Shown in pieces: positions 27,138 to 36,145 of a DNA stretch of 64,000 nucleotides; the first letter of the stretch is position 1, and every line of letters begins with the position of its first letter. The translations under genes and the position numbers were made by a program. The notes below the pieces were generated by a model that did no database searches, was not told the DNA's origin, and saw nothing but the letters and a program-made list of their open reading frames with translations. The stretch is from Treponema sp. UBA4307. GTDB lineage: Bacteria; Spirochaetota; Spirochaetia; Treponematales; Treponemataceae. The stretch covers positions 1-64,000 of the forward strand of contig DGUP01000063.1 in NCBI GenBank assembly GCA_002394685.1, written 5' to 3'.

Positions 27138-28952
27138 TTATCGTAAATTTTTATAACTATTAAGCTTTTCAGCAAGGAATTTAATTGTCCTGCTTGAAGT
27201 TTTTATTGTATCAGTTGCTTCGGCAAAATCCTGAAAACCTTTATTAATCTGGTAGAGGGTTGTGCTAAGCTGCATAAAGGCCGTGTCCTGGGAAGAAACA
27301 ATTGACTGAATGTCTTCAGCATATTCCGCAGTAATATCTGTTTTTACCTGAAGTTCCCTGAACTTTTCTTCAAGAGATGTAAAGAATTCACTTCCTTCAC
27401 GGATTCTTTGAGTTCCACCTTCTGAAGTAATAATTAAATTATCGGAAGATAACTGAATGCTTCTGATTTTATCCTTAATCTCCTGAGTGTTTTCTTTTAT
27501 TGTATCTGACAGGCGCCTGATTTCTTCTGCAATAATGTGGAATTTTTCTCCATCAGAATCGGACTGTGAGGATTCAATTTCTGCATTGTATGCAATGACA
27601 CGACTTTTTTCTGCAATTGAATCAATTTTATTAATGCAGTCCCAGACCATTTCAATCATTTCGCTGGATTTTTTTATACCTGAAATTGTTTCAATGTTGG
27701 CATCAGAAATTTCCCTGATTTTTTTTATGTTTTCAGTTAAAAGATTAAAACCATCATCTACGTTATGTTTCGTAATTCCGGCAGCCATACTTACCTGTGA
27801 AATGTTTCTGGAAATCTCATTAACCTGTTTCATTACATTTTTAGTCATCTTTTGATTTGATTCTTCTACAATGCTGCTGATTGCTTCAGATTTTTCAGCC
27901 ATTTCTGCAGACATGGAAGTAAGATCTGATGTCTGATACAGAATGCCTAAAGATGCCATCTTTGTTTTTCCAATGGTTTCCTGGAGGAAGGTAAGAATGT
28001 TGTTTACAAGATAGAGATTGTAAGAGAACTCATTTGTAAAATCTACAGGAAGATTTACTTCACTGGAAGAATTATTCTTAAAAAAGTTTTCAAGTTCTTC
28101 GTTAATCTTTGTGAAAGAAGAAATTGACTGTTTATAAAGGAAAATGGAAAGATAAATCATGATTGCCGAATTCAGGACAATCATAACAATAAACTGATGA
28201 AGAGACTGTCTTACTGTTCCGTTATTAAAGTTCTTAAATACAAATGCAAACTGAGTAGCGTTTACTAAAATAAATGGAATAATAATAAAAAGAAGAATTC
28301 TTTTATTCAGTTTAAGAGTATAAACCTGCTGTAAATCATTTGATTCTTCATCAAGACCTTTCTTTGTAAATTCAATTGCATATTCCGAACAAAGACTTTC
28401 AGTGTAAACAAAGGAAATCATGTAGGAATAAAAAATACAACTGAAGAAAGAAACAATAATAAAAATGAGGGCATAGATTTCTATCTGCAGATAAAAAATA
28501 CAGATAAAAGTTAATCCAATCATAATTACAACGAAACAAAGAGCAACTTCCAGTCCGATTTTAAAAGGTAAACGTGTAAGCAGTTTAAGAAGCCGGCTTC
28601 TTTCTATATTTTGTCTTTTGTAGAAATCATCTTTTTCTCTGGATTTTTCATATCCCATCAGACTTTGATATTCAATTTCATCTTCATACAGTTTTTCAAT
28701 TCTTTCGGACAAATCTTTTGTAATGAGATGATTTGTTCTTGGAGCAACAATAAACTGTGAAAAAAATGCTATAAGTGCAATTGAGGAACAGAATATTACA
28801 GTCTTTATAAGTCCCATCTGTTCATAAGGAAGAGCAGAGAGATAAAAAGAATAAATTACAACAATAAAACCACAGGCAAGGTTAGGAATGCGGCCCTTGT
28901 CCATGAGTCGGTGTTCAAAATCTTTTTTTGTTTTTAATTTTTTATTTGCCAT
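27138..28952 (-). CDS. Chemoreceptor-like protein, six-TM type (receptor 1)
   Basis: The 604-residue product is the first receptor of the set. It adds a charged insert of about 20 residues after the second membrane segment (near residues 90-115). Shared motifs are FIVAPRTNHLI, LKLNKRILLFIIIPF and LPVDFTNEFSYNLYLVNN. The signalling tip is EKSRVIAYNAEIESSQ, the farthest of the four from the MCP consensus, as the Gln of the tip is replaced. AGGA precedes the ATG, which comes 9 bases after the adenylate cyclase stop. Confidence 0.85.
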   Translation of the reverse strand: MANKKLKTKKDFEHRLMDKGRIPNLACGFIVVIYSFYLSALPYEQMGLIKTVIFCSSIALIAFFSQFIVAPRTNHLITKDLSERIEKLYEDEIEYQSLMGYEKSREKDDFYKRQNIERSRLLKLLTRLPFKIGLEVALCFVVIMIGLTFICIFYLQIEIYALIFIIVSFFSCIFYSYMISFVYTESLCSEYAIEFTKKGLDEESNDLQQVYTLKLNKRILLFIIIPFILVNATQFAFVFKNFNNGTVRQSLHQFIVMIVLNSAIMIYLSIFLYKQSISSFTKINEELENFFKNNSSSEVNLPVDFTNEFSYNLYLVNNILTFLQETIGKTKMASLGILYQTSDLTSMSAEMAEKSEAISSIVEESNQKMTKNVMKQVNEISRNISQVSMAAGITKHNVDDGFNLLTENIKKIREISDANIETISGIKKSSEMIEMVWDCINKIDSIAEKSRVIAYNAEIESSQSDSDGEKFHIIAEEIRRLSDTIKENTQEIKDKIRSIQLSSDNLIITSEGGTQRIREGSEFFTSLEEKFRELQVKTDITAEYAEDIQSIVSSQDTAFMQLSTTLYQINKGFQDFAEATDTIKTSSRTIKFLAEKLNSYKNLR

Positions 28953-28961
28953 ATTTTTTTC

Positions 28962-30863
28962 CTATTTTTCAAGAAGCTTAAAGCTACCGTCCCAGTTTTC
29001 ATCTTTTCCAGATTCAATGAATTTATTGCACTGCTTGATACAATATTTTGAAGCAAGATCAGAAGGGTTTTCTTCTGCAGCTTCAGTAAAATAATCGAGA
29101 GCTCCTGAAAAATCTCCGTCAATGTAACGGTCAAGTCCCTTATCATATTTTTCCAGGAATGAATCATTATATTTGCTAACATTAGGACTAATTTCAAAAA
29201 TGCGTACTGGTTTTGTTTTGCCTTTTACCTTTACCAGTCCCAGATTTCTTGTAGAGTGTTCAATAGAATTTTCATCACACATTTCTTCGTTAGTGCGGTT
29301 AGAAAAAGTATCAATATCTTTTTTTACATCCTCAGTAATAATAATCTGAGAACCAAAAATTTTAGTAAGTCCTTCAACACGGGAAGCAAGGTTTACATTA
29401 TCTCCAATAACTGTGTAATCTTTTTTGTCTGTTGAACCAATTGTTCCTACAATCATTGAGCCGTAATGAATTCCAATTCCATAATCAAATTTATAATTTT
29501 CTGATAAATGAATCATGCTGGTGTCAATAAGAGTCTGCCTCATTTCCAGAGCTGCATTTGCTGCCCTTAAACCATTGTCCGGATAAGAATCAGGCGCACC
29601 AAAGAGTGCCATGATTGCATCACCCATAAATTTATCAATTGTGCCGCCATGCTTTTTTATGATTGCACCCATCTTTTCAAAGAAATAGTTCAGGAAGCTT
29701 ACAACATCTTCCGGGGAATTCATTTCTGAAATACTGGTAAAGCTTCTTATGTCTGCAATTAAAACTGCAACTTTTCTGTTTTCTCCAACCATCGTATTAG
29801 TTACAGCTGTTCTGTTTGCAATAATATCCTTGATTACTTTATCTGGAAGAAAGCGGGAAAAACTTGTGCGCATTTTTGCTTCAGCTTTAATTGATTTATC
29901 CAGAAGGATTGCATTTTCCAGAAGTAAAGAGTAGGTTTCTGCAAAATAGTTTAATCTTTGAATTGTTCTCTGATTAAAAGTGTTTTCATTAAAACTTGCA
30001 ATATGAAGAGTGAAAACATAATTTTTGTCTTTGTCACTTGGATAAAGCTGATAATCTTTTATTTTATTTACGCTTTCCTCTTCAGCAGATGAATTATCAA
30101 TTTCACAGACAGATTCATTCCAGAGGAAACTCTTTCTATTTGTAATATAGTTTTCAAAATCTGAATGACAAATCTTTTTGAAATCTTCCAGATCCACACT
30201 GCTGATGGAATTTTTCACAACATATCTTTCTGTTAAAGGATCGCTGTTTAAAATTATTGCTGCAATATCATAATCAATTACACCAGTAAGATTATCCAGT
30301 ATTCTTTTTAGAAGCAGGGGAATATCATTTATTAAACAAATTGAAGTGTAAGCATTGTCTTTAAGGTAGAGGTTAAATAAATCAGTATCAAAAGCCTGTG
30401 TCAGAATTTCAAAAACATCTTTTCTGTTAAGATTTGTTTTTTCTTCCGGAAGATTTGAACAAAAAGCAATTGCTTTTTCTATATCTTTCTGCAGCTGTTC
30501 ATTACTGCTCATTTGTACTGTATAAAAAGCATCAGCTCTTGAATTAAGTGACCAGTAACGGAATTGAGTTTTATTCTCAGTATTACTTAAAATAAATGCA
30601 ATATTTTTAAAGAATGGAGTATTCTTTACAATGCGGCAAAGAGCGTAGCCTGAAATTCTGTCCAGTTCAACGTGAGCAATTACGCAGTCAATTTTTTTTG
30701 TAAATATAAGCTGAAGGGCTTTAACTCCATCGGCTGCTGTAATTACAGTGTAGCCCATTTCAGAAAGAATGGAGGAAATCATTTCGCACATAGTTTTTGA
30801 AGAATAGGCAATGAGAATAGTTTTCTTTACAATTGAAATATTTGAACTAGTGATTGGTTCCAT
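28962..30863 (-). CDS. Adenylate cyclase with pseudo-receiver and GAF-like domain
   Basis: The 633-residue protein starts with a receiver fold (about 12-130) that has lost its active site: ILIAYSS replaces the acid pair and H64 (VIAHVELD) stands where the phospho-Asp should be. A GAF-like domain follows (about 150-330), then a class III cyclase (about 360-560). Metal ligands are D371 (IADIRSF) and D415 (FMGDAIMALFG); K411 and D482 (KDYTVIGDNVNLASR) are the ATP-selecting pair, so the product should be cAMP. The C-terminus looks TPR-like. The ATG at 30863 follows AAGGAG and overlaps the cheA gene by 17 bases, placing cAMP output inside a chemosensory operon. Confidence 0.9.
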   Translation of the reverse strand: MEPITSSNISIVKKTILIAYSSKTMCEMISSILSEMGYTVITAADGVKALQLIFTKKIDCVIAHVELDRISGYALCRIVKNTPFFKNIAFILSNTENKTQFRYWSLNSRADAFYTVQMSSNEQLQKDIEKAIAFCSNLPEEKTNLNRKDVFEILTQAFDTDLFNLYLKDNAYTSICLINDIPLLLKRILDNLTGVIDYDIAAIILNSDPLTERYVVKNSISSVDLEDFKKICHSDFENYITNRKSFLWNESVCEIDNSSAEEESVNKIKDYQLYPSDKDKNYVFTLHIASFNENTFNQRTIQRLNYFAETYSLLLENAILLDKSIKAEAKMRTSFSRFLPDKVIKDIIANRTAVTNTMVGENRKVAVLIADIRSFTSISEMNSPEDVVSFLNYFFEKMGAIIKKHGGTIDKFMGDAIMALFGAPDSYPDNGLRAANAALEMRQTLIDTSMIHLSENYKFDYGIGIHYGSMIVGTIGSTDKKDYTVIGDNVNLASRVEGLTKIFGSQIIITEDVKKDIDTFSNRTNEEMCDENSIEHSTRNLGLVKVKGKTKPVRIFEISPNVSKYNDSFLEKYDKGLDRYIDGDFSGALDYFTEAAEENPSDLASKYCIKQCNKFIESGKDENWDGSFKLLEK

Positions 30864-32919
30864 CAATAAGCTCCTTTACTGAATTTAAAAGATTGGAACG
30901 TTCAAAATCAGATTTAACAATAAATTTCTGTGCTCCAGCCTTTAAGAATTTTTTCTCCTGATCCTTGTCATAAAGACCAGAAACTATTACAACAGGAATG
31001 TTCTTATATTCATCCATTCGTCTGAGGTTTTGCAAAAGTTCTGTTCCATCCATTCGCGGCATATTAATATCAGTTACAATTAAATCAACATGGTTGGAAC
31101 TAAGTTTGTCCAAAGCATCTATTCCGTCAGAAGCCGTGATTACCTGATATCCGTCTGCTTCAAAAATAGATTCTTCAATTTGTCTTGTGGTAAGAGAATC
31201 ATCAACAATAAGTGCAGTATAAATTTTCTTTTGATTCTGTACTTCATATTTTTTAAGATCGTAGGCAACAAGAGTTTTCAATTTCTGCATTATGAAAGGA
31301 ATGTTCAAAATTGGAACAATTCTATAATCTTCATCATAAACTACACCTTGAAGTGAAGAAATTCCTGAAAGAAGCTGAGGAAGAGGGTAAACAATAATAT
31401 TCTGATAATCTGAAATGTCCTGAACACAAACAGCCATAAGGGTGTCCAGATATTCAAGAATGATGATTGAAGAATCCTCAAGAAGTACATTTTTCTGATT
31501 TGAATTGCCCGTTCCAAGAATTGTAGAAAGATAATAAAATGGAATAAATTGACCCTGGTAACGGATATAATTTAATCCCTGAAGATTTGTAAATTCTGTA
31601 TTTTCTGAAATTACTATTTTTTGAATGTAATGAGCAGGAATCATAAATTTTCTGGAATCAACTTTTATGAATAATCCCTGTTGGCTTGCAAGAGAAAGAG
31701 GAATTGTTAGTTCAGTTGAAGTTCCCTTGTCTTTTTGAGATTTTATTTTTATGCGTCCTTTAATTTTTTCAAGATCATTTCTTACAACATCAAGACCAAC
31801 ACCACGGCCTGAAAGATGGCTTGCATTTTCTTTTGTGGTAAAACCTGCTGCAAAAATAAACTGTTCCAGTTCCCGTTCAGACATTTTTTCAATGTCATTT
31901 TTATCCTGAGGATGAAGCTGGATTGCCTTGGCTCTGACTTTATCAAATTGAATTCCACGGCCGTCATCTTTAATTGTAAGAATAATTGTACTTGAATGTC
32001 TTTGAGCTGTTATTGAAATTGAACCGATTGGATCTTTTCCCAGTGATTTTCTTTCCTCTTCACTTTCAATTCCGTGATCAAGAGAGTTTCTTACAATGTG
32101 AAGTATAATTTCCCTTAACTGTTCAAGAATTACTTTATCAAGTAAAAAAGAATTTTCAGGAACTGTGAAATTTATTTTCTTTCCAAGATTAATTGCATCA
32201 GTTTCAATTTCTTTCTTTAATGGTTCAAGAATAATACTGACAGGGAGCATTCTTAAATCAAGAACTTCCTGCTGCAGTTTGACAATAGATTCTTCCGTAA
32301 GCTGAAGTTCGTCTGTTAATTGCTTTGGTAATTCTTTAAGTGAATGGAGCTCATTCTTAAAACGAAACTGCCTGATTATAAGATTGTCAACAGATTTAAT
32401 CAGTTCATTGATTGTTTTTAAGTCAATGCGGATAGAAGAAATTTGTGACAGAGATTTGCTTTCTTCTTTTTCTGTATTATCTTCAGATTGCTGATTTTTA
32501 TTTTCATTTTCAAGACTTTCAATATCAAAGAAAAGACCTTCTGAAGCTTTTTTGCAGGCTTCCAGAAACAAATCTGCGTCAATGTTGTCGTTTTGATTAT
32601 TGTGTATGCTGTCAAGGCAGCGTCTTATGCAGTCTGAAATTTGAAAATTGAGTTTAACAAGTGAGTCTGTAAATTCATAGCGGGAGTCCTGAATTCCCTT
32701 AAAAACATCCTCAATTCCGTGAGAAAGATTTTCAATTGTTGAATATCCCAGCATGCGGGCAGTTCCCTTTACCGTATGTATGTCACGGAGAATTGCCTGT
32801 AAAAGATTTTTATCTTTTGGTAAGGCTCTGAGCTGAATTATTTTATTGTCAATTTGTTCCAGATGTTCCTGGGTTTCAGAAATAAAACTTTCTGTAAATG
32901 CTTCTTTTTGAAATGCCAT
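30847..32919 (-). CDS. cheA: Hybrid CheA histidine kinase with C-terminal receiver
   Basis: About 690 residues. P1/HPt has H48 in RDIHTVKGTARMLG. There is no obvious P2. P3 dimerisation helices follow, then the P4 ATPase (HIVRNSLDHGIES, DDGRGIQF, GRGVGLDVV), P5, and a full receiver at the C-terminus with ALIVDDS, LIVTDINMPRMDG and KFIVKSD. The attached receiver may act as phosphate sink or as the output, since no separate cheY is present in this operon. I take the ATG at 32919; a GTG three codons earlier is possible. It begins 12 bases after cheR. Confidence 0.93.
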   Translation of the reverse strand: MAFQKEAFTESFISETQEHLEQIDNKIIQLRALPKDKNLLQAILRDIHTVKGTARMLGYSTIENLSHGIEDVFKGIQDSRYEFTDSLVKLNFQISDCIRRCLDSIHNNQNDNIDADLFLEACKKASEGLFFDIESLENENKNQQSEDNTEKEESKSLSQISSIRIDLKTINELIKSVDNLIIRQFRFKNELHSLKELPKQLTDELQLTEESIVKLQQEVLDLRMLPVSIILEPLKKEIETDAINLGKKINFTVPENSFLLDKVILEQLREIILHIVRNSLDHGIESEEERKSLGKDPIGSISITAQRHSSTIILTIKDDGRGIQFDKVRAKAIQLHPQDKNDIEKMSERELEQFIFAAGFTTKENASHLSGRGVGLDVVRNDLEKIKGRIKIKSQKDKGTSTELTIPLSLASQQGLFIKVDSRKFMIPAHYIQKIVISENTEFTNLQGLNYIRYQGQFIPFYYLSTILGTGNSNQKNVLLEDSSIIILEYLDTLMAVCVQDISDYQNIIVYPLPQLLSGISSLQGVVYDEDYRIVPILNIPFIMQKLKTLVAYDLKKYEVQNQKKIYTALIVDDSLTTRQIEESIFEADGYQVITASDGIDALDKLSSNHVDLIVTDINMPRMDGTELLQNLRRMDEYKNIPVVIVSGLYDKDQEKKFLKAGAQKFIVKSDFERSNLLNSVKELIDGTNH

Positions 32920-32931
32920 ACCTTTCACCAG

Positions 32932-34263
32932 TTAATTAAAAATATATTTATAGCAAAGATTAAGAAAGTAAGAGGGACTGAATGATTCCGTTAAAAAACT
33001 GTAGCAGTCCATTTCCTTACTAATATAATCTGCAATTCTTTCTCCACATTTGAAGAAAGTTTCGGCCATATATCTGGTTTGCCCCTTTTCCTTAAGAATA
33101 ATTCCTTTTTCAAAGAGGGAAGGCCAGAAATCCTTATTATAATAGATGGATTTTTCAAAAGACGACAAAGCTTTATCTAAATCCATATTGCCTTCATCGA
33201 TTTTACCCTGAAGAAAAAAATGATACTCTTCATTTTCAGGACGGAATTCAATGGAGTCAAGAATTTTTTGTGCTTCCTCAAGCTGGTTAACGGAAATTTT
33301 ATCAGTAACAGGCCTGAGTTTTTCTTCCATATTTTTATCTGTTTTTAAAGAAGATTTTTTCTCTGAATTAGCTTTTTTTATACTTTTAAGACGGGAAAGA
33401 AATTTCTTTTTATATTCTTCATATTCATTTTCTTCCCTGGAAATAATTGAATCTACTGTATCAACTGTTTTATTTTCTGCTCCTGCTTTTTTCAGGTACC
33501 AGGTTGAGCCTTTATTTTCTTTCACAAGTTCTGTTAATTTATCAGTTTTGATTAGAGGAATTTCATTTGTAGATAAAACAATGATTCCGTCTTTTTTAAG
33601 AAGCCTTGAAATTCTATTTAAAACTGTAATCCGAAGTTTGTCTTCAAAATAAATAAAAACATTTCTTAAGAAAATTATATCCAGAGATTTTTCCGGAAAT
33701 GGTAATTCCCCTGAAGAATTTAAATTGTAGGGCAGAACGGTTATATTTTTTCTGCTCTCATCATCCAGTTGAAATATTTCATTTTTAAATTTTCCTGCAA
33801 GTTTAAGATATTCCTTAAATGAGCTGCCGTCTGATCTGAATGAATTCTTTTTATATAATCCATTTTTAAAAATCTTCATGGCGGACATATCAATATCAGA
33901 AGCAAAAACTTCAGCCTCTATATTATGGCGTTTAAAAAGTGAATACAAAGAAATTGCTTCTTCACCGCTTGAGCATGCTGCAGACCAGACTGTAAGTTTT
34001 GATTTTAAATTTTGTGGAATATAAATTTTTTCAAGAAAATCAAATTGATTCTGTTCACGGAAAAAGTAAGTTTCATTAATTGCCGCTTCATCAATTAAAT
34101 GTGAGAGTTCAAGAGGATTGTCATTCAAATAGGTTATAAAATCATCAACATTTAAATTCAGGCTCTTCATTCTGCCTTCTATGTAAGAAGATACAGTTAC
34201 CTTGTGAGCTTCATTAAAATTGAGACCTGTAATCTGTTTGATAAGATCAAATACTTTTTCCAT
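32932..34263 (-). CDS. cheR: Receptor methyltransferase CheR with C-terminal repeat region
   Basis: Residues of about 1-265 form CheR: an N-terminal helical domain and a SAM fold with WSAACSSGEEAISLYSLF, ASDIDMSAM and LRNVFIYFE. The next 180 residues hold a charged linker and a helical, TPR-like region (FFLQGKIDEGNMDLDKALSS). Classical CheR is about 270-290 residues, so the tail is an addition seen in several non-flagellar chemosensory pathways. It would methylate glutamates of the four receptors encoded downstream. The ATG at 34263 is preferred over a TTG at 34275. Confidence 0.92.
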   Translation of the reverse strand: MEKVFDLIKQITGLNFNEAHKVTVSSYIEGRMKSLNLNVDDFITYLNDNPLELSHLIDEAAINETYFFREQNQFDFLEKIYIPQNLKSKLTVWSAACSSGEEAISLYSLFKRHNIEAEVFASDIDMSAMKIFKNGLYKKNSFRSDGSSFKEYLKLAGKFKNEIFQLDDESRKNITVLPYNLNSSGELPFPEKSLDIIFLRNVFIYFEDKLRITVLNRISRLLKKDGIIVLSTNEIPLIKTDKLTELVKENKGSTWYLKKAGAENKTVDTVDSIISREENEYEEYKKKFLSRLKSIKKANSEKKSSLKTDKNMEEKLRPVTDKISVNQLEEAQKILDSIEFRPENEEYHFFLQGKIDEGNMDLDKALSSFEKSIYYNKDFWPSLFEKGIILKEKGQTRYMAETFFKCGERIADYISKEMDCYSFLTESFSPSYFLNLCYKYIFN

Positions 34264-34283
34264 CTGTACCCGCAAAACTACAA

Positions 34284-35315
34284 TTAATAAGTCATTGTTT
34301 TATTTCTGACTTTCGCATTTATATAATCTGCTATTTCTTCCAGAGGAAGTACCGCCTTTGCTGCTCCTAAATCAATAGCTGCTTTCGGCATTCCAAAAAC
34401 TACGCAGGAACTTTCTGATTCACAGATTGTGTATCCTCCCGCATCTTTTATCTGTTTCAAACCTTCTGCACCATCCTTTCCCATGCCGGTTAAAAGAAGG
34501 GCAATGGAATGATTTTTCAAAATCGGAACAGAACTCATAAACATTTTGTCTACGCTTGGTTTAAGAAAACTTACAGGGGCTTCATCGTTAAGGACTGCCT
34601 TGTAACTTCCTGGAGCAGTGCCTTTTTCAATACACAGATGTTTTCCAGCTGGAGCAAAATAAGCGTTTCCTTTTACAAGAGTTTCTCCATCTTCTGCACA
34701 TTTAACGTTAAGTTCAACGTTTGAGTTAATCCAGTTAATAAGCTGCTTGTCAAAATAAGTATCAATGTGCTGTGTGATCATAATAGGCAGAGGAAAATCT
34801 TTTCCCAGACCTTTGAGAACTTTATGGATGGCACTAGGCCCACCGGTTGAAGCTCCAATCAAAAGCATTTCATAATAATCAGATTTTGATTCTACGCTTG
34901 CCTTTACAATATTTTTTTTCTTATGGAGAAGTGATATCTGATAAAGTCTTTCAAGAAAATTTTTCTTAAAAGTATCATCCATATTGATAAAGTCCGGTTT
35001 TCCTATAACTTCAAGGGCTCCTGCTTCCAGACAGCGGCAGGCAATATCTACAGAATCTTCAGTTGTAAAAGCCACAACTGCAGGAGACTGTTTTGTCAAA
35101 ATTTTTTCAGTAGCACTTGGTCCGTCCATAACCGGCATATTTACATCCATGATGATTAAATCCGGTTTAAAGGTTTCAGCCTTACCAATTGCATCCAGTC
35201 CGTTTTCCGCTATAGCCTGAATACAGAAACGACTGTCTTCCTTTATAAAAGTAGAGAGAATCTGGCAGACTGTAGGGGAATCGTCTACAATTAAAACATT
35301 AATCACGTCCTGCAT
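34284..35315 (-). CDS. cheB: Receptor methylesterase CheB
   Basis: A receiver domain (IVDDSP, phospho-acceptor D57 in IIMDVNMPVMDG) joined to a methylesterase domain with the catalytic triad Ser in LIGASTGGPS, His in ITQHIDTYF and Asp in LTGMGKDGAEG. The length of 343 residues is normal. It removes methyl groups from, or deamidates, the receptors. An AAGGA site precedes the ATG two bases after cheW stops. Confidence 0.96.
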   Translation of the reverse strand: MQDVINVLIVDDSPTVCQILSTFIKEDSRFCIQAIAENGLDAIGKAETFKPDLIIMDVNMPVMDGPSATEKILTKQSPAVVAFTTEDSVDIACRCLEAGALEVIGKPDFINMDDTFKKNFLERLYQISLLHKKKNIVKASVESKSDYYEMLLIGASTGGPSAIHKVLKGLGKDFPLPIMITQHIDTYFDKQLINWINSNVELNVKCAEDGETLVKGNAYFAPAGKHLCIEKGTAPGSYKAVLNDEAPVSFLKPSVDKMFMSSVPILKNHSIALLLTGMGKDGAEGLKQIKDAGGYTICESESSCVVFGMPKAAIDLGAAKAVLPLEEIADYINAKVRNKTMTY

Positions 35316-35317
35316 AG

Positions 35318-35863
35318 TTAAAATCCTTTCAGCCTGTTTTTTACCGATTCTTCGATTTTTGATACATCAAGAAGAAAAGCGGTTCTCTGTTTTGTTTGAA
35401 CAACAGCCTTTAAATATTCATTTTTTGCCAGTGGGGAATCACTGTTTATCTCCCTGACAATTCCTCTTTCAAACTGAAAAACATCATCTACCTTGAGGCA
35501 GGAATTGTTATCTGTATTTAAAATAAGGAAGATGTCTGATATTTGTGATTTATTGTTCAGCAGTTCTTCCAGGTCAATAGCAGTGTAGGGGCTTCCATTA
35601 TAGTTTATCAGTCCTGAAACAAAAGCCGGCAGAAAGGGAAGGGGAAAAACTTCTGTGCGATGGAGAATTTCCTTTACAGATTGTGCTTCAACTGCATAGG
35701 TATTATCTCCGCTGAGAAAAATTAAATAGATTTTTTGATCAACCAGGTTTTCTTCTGATGAAGGGGAATCAACATCCTCAAGGGCTTCAAGTTCATCAAC
35801 TTCATCAAAAATAACAACTTCTTCAGGTTCTTCAACTGTATCAAAAGGTTTAACTTTTTTCAT
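35318..35863 (-). CDS. cheW: Chemotaxis coupling protein CheW
   Basis: A 181-residue CheW fold with an acidic N-terminal extension (about 40 residues rich in Glu and Asp). YLIFLSGDNTYAVEAQSVKEIL and FVSGLINYNGSPYTAIDLEEL are the CheW core segments. It is the first gene of the second chemosensory operon and lacks any CheR-like domain, unlike the CheW of the first operon. A -10 box lies nine bases before the ATG and no ribosome binding site fits, so the operon mRNA is probably leaderless at this gene. Confidence 0.9.
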   Translation of the reverse strand: MKKVKPFDTVEEPEEVVIFDEVDELEALEDVDSPSSEENLVDQKIYLIFLSGDNTYAVEAQSVKEILHRTEVFPLPFLPAFVSGLINYNGSPYTAIDLEELLNNKSQISDIFLILNTDNNSCLKVDDVFQFERGIVREINSDSPLAKNEYLKAVVQTKQRTAFLLDVSKIEESVKNRLKGF

Positions 35864-35871
35864 TATAATAA

Positions 35872-35901
35872 ATTATAATCCTTATAAGTACAAAAATCCA
35901 A
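35872..35901 (-). promoter_or_regulatory. Promoter of second chemosensory operon
   Basis: Minus strand TTGGAT (35896-35901), 18-base spacer, TATAAT (35872-35877). The predicted transcription start is two to three bases before the ATG at 35863. Confidence 0.5.
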
Positions 35902-36007
35902 TATGTTATACATATACCTTTGTGGGCATCTGGAAAATCTGAATTTTTTCAAGACCCACTTATCTTAGATTTTCGGTAAAATTCTTTAAAAAAAATTAAA
36001 AATTTGT

Positions 36008-36036
36008 TTGACATAGATATATTCCAGTGAGATACT
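36008..36036 (+). promoter_or_regulatory. Promoter of alpha-galactosidase operon
   Basis: A perfect TTGACA (36008-36013), 17-base spacer and GATACT (36031-36036). Transcription would start near 36043, giving a leader of about 100 bases. Confidence 0.7.
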
Positions 36037-36049
36037 AGAATTATCGAAA

Positions 36050-36066
36050 TGATAGTAATACTATCA
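36050..36066 (+). promoter_or_regulatory. Candidate operator palindrome
   Basis: TGATAGTAATACTATCA is a perfect 7-base inverted repeat with a 3-base centre, placed a few bases after the predicted transcription start. The position and size suit a TetR-type repressor, and a TetR gene is in the same operon (inference). Confidence 0.5.
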
Positions 36067-36145
36067 CAGAGGATTGTTTTGTCCAACCTGATAAAAGCGG
36101 ATTTTTATGCTTTTTCAGTACTAATAAAAAGAGGAGACCCGTCGT

